From Flaveria trinervia (Eukaryota; Streptophyta; Magnoliopsida; Asterales; Asteraceae): a stretch of DNA of 64,000 bases. Under the pieces are notes generated by a model. The model did no database searches. It saw only the letters and a list, made by a program, of their open reading frames with translations, and was not told the DNA's origin. The stretch spans positions 67,930,134-67,994,133 of the forward strand of contig CM046456.1 in the NCBI GenBank assembly GCA_025506515.1, written 5' to 3'. A program made the position numbers and the translations under genes. Positions within the stretch are counted from its first letter, which is position 1. Every line of letters starts with the position of its first letter. Positions 58,228 to 64,000 of this stretch are shown here, piece after piece.

Positions 58228-58845
58228 TTGGTGTGTTCCCACAACTCCAACCGAAGTTCGTTCTTTCCTTGGTCTTGCTGGATATTACCGGCGATTCATT
58301 GCCAATTTTCGAGGATCACGAAGCTGCTCACTTCTTTGACACAAAAGAATAAACCGTTCAAGTGGGGGTCCGAGCAAGAAGAAGCCTTTGAAGCGTTAAA
58401 GCACAAGTTGGGCAATGCCCCTGTCTTGACTCTACCTGATGGGAACGCCGATTTCACTGTATATTGTGATGCATCAAAACAAGGCCTTGGTTGTGTTCTC
58501 ATGCAACGTGGAAAGGTCATAGCAGACGCATCGAGACAATTGAAGATCCATGAGGTGAATTACACAACATATGATCTCGAGCTTGGAGCTGTCGTTTCTG
58601 CCTTGAATATTTGGAGGCACTACTTGTATGGTACGCAATGGATTGTCTACACCAATCACAAAAGCCTTCAACACGTTTTTAACCAAAAAGATCTCAATAC
58701 GAGACAACGTCGTTGGGTGGAGTTGATTAGTGACTACGATTGTGACATTCGATACCATCCTGGTAAGGCAAATGTTGTAGCCGATGCTCTAAGCCGAAAG
58801 AGTCATAACAAGACAATCTCATTCCAAGAAATTCGCGATCGATGA
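58228..58845 (+). pseudogene. G5 RNase H
   Basis: Open over about 205 codons. FTVYCDASKQGLGCVLMQ (first Asp), YTTYDLELGAVVSAL (Glu), IVYTNHKSLQHVFNQKDLN (the family Asp is Asn here: YTD to YTN), RQRRWVELISDYDC and HPGKANVVADALSRK. The changed catalytic residue would likely disable it. Confidence 0.87.
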
Positions 58846-60080
58846 CAATGGTTTGGCACTTTGGGTGAGCTTGATACTGAGATTCGACTAGATGTCAACG
58901 AGATTACTGTACTGTTTCAAAACTGAGAATAGATAGTGACATCGAGTCTAGTATCTTGGAGGCTCAACAAGTGTCGCAACAAGAAGGAAGAATGAAAGAT
59001 AAACTGGAGCATAATCTTTTAACCCGATTGGAAACGAAACCTAATGGATTGATGTACTTCGCAAATCGAATTTGGGTTCCAAATCGTGATAATCTTCGTA
59101 CCTTGATCATGAACGAGGCTCATCAAACTCGATATTCTATTCATCCTGGTTCCGATAAGATGTACATGGATCTACGTGGTTAATATTGATGTCCTAGAAT
59201 AAAGAAGGATATAGCAACTTACGTAGCTAAGTGCCTCACGTGTACGAAGGTTAAAGCTGAACATCAACGTCCAAGTGGACTACTTGAGCAACCCGAGATT
59301 CCTATGTGGAAGTGGGAACACATATCCATGGATTTCATGACCAAGCTACCCCGAACCTCCCGTGGACATGATAGCATATGGGTAATCGTTGACCGATTGA
59401 CCAAGTCAGTGCATTTCATACCCATACGCGACACTTACAAGACATCAAGATTGGCTCGTATATACGTTGATGAGATTGTAAGTCGTCATGGGGTACCTCT
59501 GCACATCATATCCGACCGAGATGCTCGTTTCACTTTGTACTTTTGGTCGTCTATGCAAGAACTCTTGGGTACTCAGTTGGATCTAAGCACGGCTTACCAT
59601 CCTCAAACTGATGGTCAAACCGAGCGAACGATCCAAACCTTGGAGGATTTGCTATGCTTGTGTGTCCTTGACTTTGGTCGTGATTGGGATACACATCTAC
59701 CACTCGCGGAATTTTCATATAACATTAGTTACCACTCGAGTATCAAGATGGCACCATTCGAAGCACTTTATGGTCGTAAATGTCGCTCATCGATCTGCTG
59801 GACTAACATTGGTGAAACCTTCATCACTGGTCCTGAACTTAGACAAGAAACGACCGTTAAAGTCTCTATAATCTGCAAGAACCTTGAAGTGGCAAGAAGT
59901 CGACCAAAGAGCTATGTTGATAAGCGACGTAAGCCATTGGAATCCCAAGTTGGGGAGATGGTTCTACTTAAGGTTTCACCATGGAAAGGTGTTGTTCGCT
60001 TTGGAAAGAACGGTAAACTGGCTCCGAGATTTGTAGGACCTTTTAAAATACTGAAGAGGGTTGGAAATGTGGCTTACTAA
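58846..60080 (+). pseudogene. G5 integrase
   Basis: The zinc-binding part at 58956-59183 (MNEAHQTRYSIHPGSDKMYMDLRG) ends in TAA. The Cys pair CLTCTKVKAEHQRPSG lies at 59232-59280. The core is open from 59304: SIWVIVDRLTKSVHFIPI (Asp), HIISDRDARFTLYFW (Asp) and TDGQTERTIQTLEDLL (Glu). GPY/F-type LLKVSPWKGVVRFGKNGKL and VGPFKILKRVGNVAY end the reading. This is the most complete integrase core here. Confidence 0.88.
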
Positions 60081-60336
60081 CTAGAGTTACCTTCCAACCT
60101 TAGTGGAGTTCATCCTGTGTTCCACGTTTCAAACTTGAGGACCGGAAGACATTCAGATCGACGAGTCATTGCATTTTGTGGAGAAACCTGTTGAGATCAT
60201 GGATCGCATCATGAAGAAGACTAGAACCACAACCACCCCAATTGTCAAGTTTCGTTGGGGGAATAAGCGTGGCGCTGAATTTACTTGGGAACGTGAGGAG
60301 CACATGAAGAAGAAATATCAGTTCTTATTCGTATAG
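60081..60336 (+). pseudogene. G5 C-terminal tail
   Basis: Broken reading of the tail after the GPY/F region: LELPSNLSGVHPVFHVSNLR, then shifted frames. The last block keeps the sense of EFTWEREEHMKKK. Followed by TTTCGGGGCGAAATTC. Confidence 0.78.
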
Positions 60337-60370
60337 TTTCATTCTTAATTTCGGGGCGAAATTCTTTTAA

Positions 60371-60381
60371 GTTGGGGAGAC
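60371..60381 (+). promoter_or_regulatory. G5 polypurine tract
   Basis: GTTGGGGAGAC directly before the 3' LTR, as in G2. Confidence 0.85.
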
Positions 60382-60565
60382 TGTAACATCTTGTATTTTT
60401 CGTTTAATTAAAAGTTAACTTGTTAAATTCTTGTATGGATCATGTTTGCCTAATTTGAAACTTGTGGATTATTTATGCTTGATTCCTTGATTTCACTAAG
60501 TATTTCTTTCATTTAAAAGTTAATAATTTAATCTATTCAATTGAATATTATAACATTACTAATAG

Positions 60566-60566
<1 letters not shown>

Positions 60567-60610
<44 letters not shown>
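60567..60610. repeat. (AAT)n microsatellite in the G5 3' LTR
   Basis: About 14 AAT units at the place of the longer run in the 5' LTR. Confidence 0.92.
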
Positions 60611-61581
60611 CCTAAAAATAAGACTAATACTTGTAATTATACAAGTAATTACAACATTTACTTATGATGTTAAAAATACAAATAAAAGATAAACAATTAA
60701 GAAGTTGTATGAATAACTAAAACTTAAAGCAATTAAGTTAGGGGATTAAATTGTCATTTTTAAAACTTTAAATGCAAGTTTTGTTCATAAAATAATAAAA
60801 ACAAAACTACAGGGACTAAATGGGTAAATTATTAAAAACCCAAACCCCCACCCTCATTTCTTTCACGATTTTCCAGCCACAAGATCCGGCCAACCTCCGG
60901 CCGAGCTCCGGCGAGGGCAAAACGCCCAATAAACGATTGGTTCGACCGAATTAAAGCTAATACTTCGAACGAGACACTAATCGAATACGTAACTGGTGTT
61001 AACTCGATCGAAATGATGGTTTAATTAAGAAAGCACATGAAACCGAAAGCCACCAAGTAATTACACTTGAAATCCATTGAATTCAGCCGTTTGGTGGATT
61101 AGAAACGTATGTTTAATCACTACAAAACTAAATGTGAGATTTAATTCGGGTTTAACAACCGGTTAATCATCCAATTGTAACCAAACCAAACGGATCAAAG
61201 GCGCAATCCGTTCGAGACTAAATCGGCCAAATCAAACCTATATAACAGGGGGCAAATACTCCATTCGATCCCTTAGAACTTTCTGTAAACGCAATTCGTA
61301 AATCATTCACTCAAACAATTGGAATTTGACTTTTGTTCATCGCAAGTTAGCCGAGGCTTTATCGAGCATAATCACATCAATTCGGTTGCAAGCAAGTAAG
61401 TTAAAGGCACCATTGTGATCAAATTCATGTGGGGAACAAAAGCCTATGTTTGATTTCATTATCAATCGTATATTAGAGTTCGATTTGGATCCAACTAGTT
61501 CTAGGGTTCTATGCATTTGGGGGAAACTCTTTACATGGGTTTAAAGGATTTGGAAACCAATATGAACCAAGGTCGCGGCCT

Positions 61582-61652
61582 TAGTTCACTGGTTAAGTCA
61601 CACTGCCCCTAACATGAGGTCCCAGGTTCGAACCTGGGCACCCCTATGTTTT
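61582..61652 (+). other. tRNA-like Pol III module in the G5 3' LTR
   Basis: A-box TAGTTCACTGGT at 61582-61593, B-box GGTTCGAACCT at 61625-61635, start spacing 43 nt, T-arm CCCAG GTTCGAA CCTGGG fully pairing, and TTTT from 61649. Confidence 0.63.
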
Positions 61653-63244
61653 GTTTTTAAAGGATTTTTAGCCTACAACTAACTCCAGAAAAATTTTAAA
61701 ATATATATAACATTATTTTTATAAATTTCAAATATTTTCAAAAGTTTCCAAAGATTTTCTATAATTTTTCTAAGCTTAAACAAAAATATTTTTATTGATA
61801 AAACATTTTAACAAATCTTATTTAAATAATTTTAATAACATGGATGGAAAATAATAATTTGTAAATTATTATTGGTTCAAATATCCCTTTTCAATAAATT
61901 TTGTTAATATAATAATAATTTTTTTAGTTATACAATTTATTTAAACTTTATATATAACCTTTTGAATTATTATAATTGTATCTTTTCACAACTTTGAATA
62001 AAATATAATATATATTTTTTTCAAGAAAATATAAATTTATTCCATTTGCTTAAATATATTATTTGACAAGCCCCAAATTCGACTTAGAACCGTAGTCCCC
62101 ATTGATTCGTTAAACTCATTACAATAAAACTTAAATGTTGTGAATATATATGTATTTAGGTGCCTTGTGAAGATTCATCTTGGAACGACGTTTATTATTA
62201 ATCTTATTAATCCTCATCATACACTTATTTGAGATGTGAGTTTCCTTGCCTCTTTTTAGTTTTTCACACTATTTTAGGGTGAAACATGTACTTATACATC
62301 ATACACTTATACGTTTTGAACTTGTAAAGCACTTGCAATTGATGTTTATATTTTGTCATGGTTATTTGTGTGTTGTAAGTGATTATATGAGATACATATT
62401 TGTTTGCAATCATTAACAATTGCCAGCCTGACAACGTCTTAGATCTTGGGCCTGACAAGCCTATTTGGTGCTAAAGCCGAGGTATTGCCGGCTCCTGATG
62501 ACATATGCTTGTTCATCATGGGAACCAAATACACTTAGCCAATCATATATACTTGTGATCAAGTCGAGGTTCGGTTGTAATGATATGTGCTCTATAACCT
62601 TGCTAACTTATAACCTATGACATGAATTGCTACTTGTAACCTTGTTATATTATGTATGAAAACCTTGGAAACTCACCAATTTTTTAGTTGACCTTTTATT
62701 TTTATCATGTTTGAGGAAATGCCCAAGTTTAAAGTGATCCAATGAAACTTGCAATAATCTAGGATTTGGACCTAGTTAATGGAACAAAAGAATTATTTTT
62801 GTTATGTTATGCTTTGGATTATTTCATGTTTGAGACTTATGATTGTACTTTCTTTTTAAACATAATATTTTAATATTTACATTTAAATATAGCGTTATGT
62901 GGCTGTGAACAATCTTAACTCTCATATCTCGACGATTCCGCCGTCAAGGTTGGGGTGTGACAAATAAAGATTTAATAAGGTCTAAAACATAATTTAAACA
63001 ATAATTTAATAACTACATTTGAAATTATCATATTTGTGGAATATAATATGTTTTTTTATATATAAACAATTAAACTAGTTATTATTTCTTGATTATTTAT
63101 CAAAGGTAGAAAAAATGTTTATTTTTAAAGAAATATTCTTAGAAACAGTAAAAACATTTTAGAAAATTCAGCTTTTATAAAATTAGTTTTTATAATCTTC
63201 AAAAGATTTAGAATTGGTTTTGAAGGCTAAAAGCCTTAAAAAAG

Positions 63245-63314
63245 AAAACATGAGGTTCCCCGATTCAAACCGGGGGCCTCCTGTTTAGGACTCTAGTGCG
63301 TTACCAGCGAACCA
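63245..63314 (-). other. tRNA-like Pol III module in the G1 LTR
   Basis: On the minus strand: A-box TGGTTCGCTGGT (63314-63303), B-box GGTTTGAATCG (63271-63261), start spacing 43 nt, T-arm CCCCGGTTTGAATCGGGG pairing four bp, and a T-run at 63248-63245. Confidence 0.62.
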
Positions 63315-63493
63315 AGGGTCATGACCGTGTTAGGTCTCGGCCCTAATTCTTAAAAGCAAACTTATTCAATAATTCCCAATCCGCCAAACCCTAGATCATT
63401 CTTGGATCTAAATGAGCCCCGATTTGTTTCAATTACAGGCTATGTTCATAGGGCTTTTATTCCCCATGCTGAAACGATTATGAAGATGAGTTT

Positions 63494-64000
63494 AATTACC
63501 CGAATGATGATGATTCAAAGTGAAACACTACGAAGAACAAGCCGCGATCAATGTTGATTCAGTTTGAGATGCAAACGATGATGATAAACCAATTCGCTGC
63601 ACCGATACCTTCTACTAATCTTAATGAACAAAAGCCCTTTATCAATTGAGGGTAATACCTCCGTGAGGATAGAGTTCGAATGTGTTGCAGGTTTGGATTA
63701 AGAAGTGGATCGAAGGTGTTGTTTTTTGTGTTTTCCCGAACAAATTGAGAGTTGCAATCGATTAGCATTAGGTATACGATTGTTCATGTTCAAATAATTA
63801 GACTATTTTGAGACTTAATGCCCGAACGGCTATGGTGTTTAAAGCTTCGGTTATGCTCTCGATTGAGCTTTGTAACCGATGTTATAAGTCATTTTCAGGT
63901 GGTAATTAGGTTCGAGGAAGGTACACGAAGCATTTTGGAGCGGTTTGGTTCATAATTAATTACCCGAATGATGATGATTCAAAGTGAAACACTAAGAAGA
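63494..64000. repeat. Direct duplication in the G1 LTR at the window end
   Basis: A 44-bp stretch at 63494-63537 (core TTACCCGAATGATGATGATT) recurs at 63957-64000 with one or two changes. The offset is 463 bp. The second copy is cut by the window edge, so the full unit cannot be seen. Confidence 0.85.

Larger units (their letters stand above)
44533..62962 (+). mobile_element. G5: Ty3/gypsy element (Tekay/Del-like), split by G6
   Basis: LTRs 44533-55030 (split by G6) and 60382-62962 have ends TGTAACATCT...GGGTGTGACA. Without G6 the 5' LTR is about 2599 bp against 2581. Flanks TATAA (44528-44532) and AATAA (62963-62967) agree at 4 of 5 bases. G1 LTR sequence runs up to 44532 and continues at 62963. 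PBS, gag and pol are in order on the plus strand. It is the same broad family as G1 but in opposite orientation. Confidence 0.92.
60382..62962 (+). repeat. G5 3' LTR
   Basis: 2581 bp, TGTAACATCT to GGGTGTGACA. It aligns with the interrupted 5' LTR throughout. Contains a tRNA-like module and a splice-like pair (62236, 62715 with mutated acceptor). Confidence 0.94.
10100..64000 (-). mobile_element. G1: host Ty3/gypsy LTR retrotransposon (Tekay/Del-like), minus strand, in five pieces
   Basis: This is the oldest element and holds every other element of the window. Its sequence survives at 10100-12281 (reverse transcriptase to gag), 21241-21875 (gag start and leader), 33250-33642 (leader, PBS, LTR edge), 43646-44532 and 62963-64000 (LTR). 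Each gap is filled by an element with TG...CA ends. The reading resumes on the far side: gag stops at 12281 and its N-terminal part continues at 21241, and the leader stops at 21875 and continues at 33250. The left remainder (integrase, 3' LTR) lies beyond C1, outside the window. The right LTR edge is also outside. The lineage call rests on long LTRs, domain content and likeness to G5. Confidence 0.88.
33558..64000 (-). repeat. G1 5' LTR, interrupted by G4 and G5, right edge off window
   Basis: On the minus strand the LTR ends at 33558 (TGTCACACCCC on the plus strand) next to the primer binding site. Only 33558-33642, 43646-44532 and 62963-64000 are G1 sequence. The pieces align in order with the reverse complement of the G5 LTR: the 'gttaagattgttcac' edge, the 'gcctgacaa' block, the Pol III-like module and the stretch beyond it. 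By comparison with the 2.6-kb G5 LTR, the missing end should lie a few hundred bases past 64000. Confidence 0.82.

Overview
This window looks like nuclear DNA of a flowering plant, probably the daisy family (Asteraceae). The family guess rests on how the Ty1/copia SIRE-type and Ty3/gypsy polyproteins read, and on a post-pol open reading frame of a kind I associate with Asteraceae SIRE elements. I see no cellular gene, rRNA or functional tRNA. The whole window reads as one nest of LTR retrotransposons.

Layout. The oldest element is G1, a minus-strand Ty3/gypsy element whose in-window sequence (about 5.1 kb) is split into five pieces: 10100-12281, 21241-21875, 33250-33642, 43646-44532 and 62963-64000. 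Everything else was inserted into it. C1 (1-10099, +) is a SIRE-like copia element whose 5' end lies off the window; it sits in the G1 reverse transcriptase. G2 (12282-21240, +) is a gypsy element with 2.9-kb LTRs and a non-coding 1.2-kb interior; it sits in the G1 gag and carries solo LTR S1 (17580-19473, -) in its 3' LTR. G3 (21876-33249, -) sits in the G1 leader with a perfect AGTCT target duplication. G4 (33643-43645, -) sits in the G1 5' LTR and carries solo LTR S2 (33700-34494). G5 (44533-62962, +) sits in the same G1 LTR, and its own 5' LTR is split by G6 (46995-54888, +), an internally deleted relative of G4. Target duplications and resumed homology on both sides support each junction.

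Coding content. G1, G3, G4 and G5 carry gag, aspartic protease, reverse transcriptase, RNase H, integrase and C-terminal tail in that order (G1 only as far as the reverse transcriptase in this window). All are broken by stops and frameshifts. G6 keeps gag and the two ends of pol. G2 codes for nothing. C1 has pol followed by a separate 3' gene (6099-9337) that appears to have its own promoter and spliceosomal introns. G3 has an extra ORF ahead of gag and a likely intron inside gag.

The most interesting signals are non-coding and recur across families: (1) a splice donor and acceptor pair inside the LTRs of G2, S1, G3, G4, G5 and G6; (2) a tRNA-like module with Pol III A and B boxes exactly 43 nt apart in five LTR copies from G1, G2 and G5; (3) arrays of near-palindromic CpG motifs in copia and gypsy LTRs alike, with one motif shared between C1 and S1; (4) a four-copy palindrome array in C1 whose arms co-vary; and (5) a G4 5' end that lacks 45 bp of LTR yet is flanked by a target duplication.
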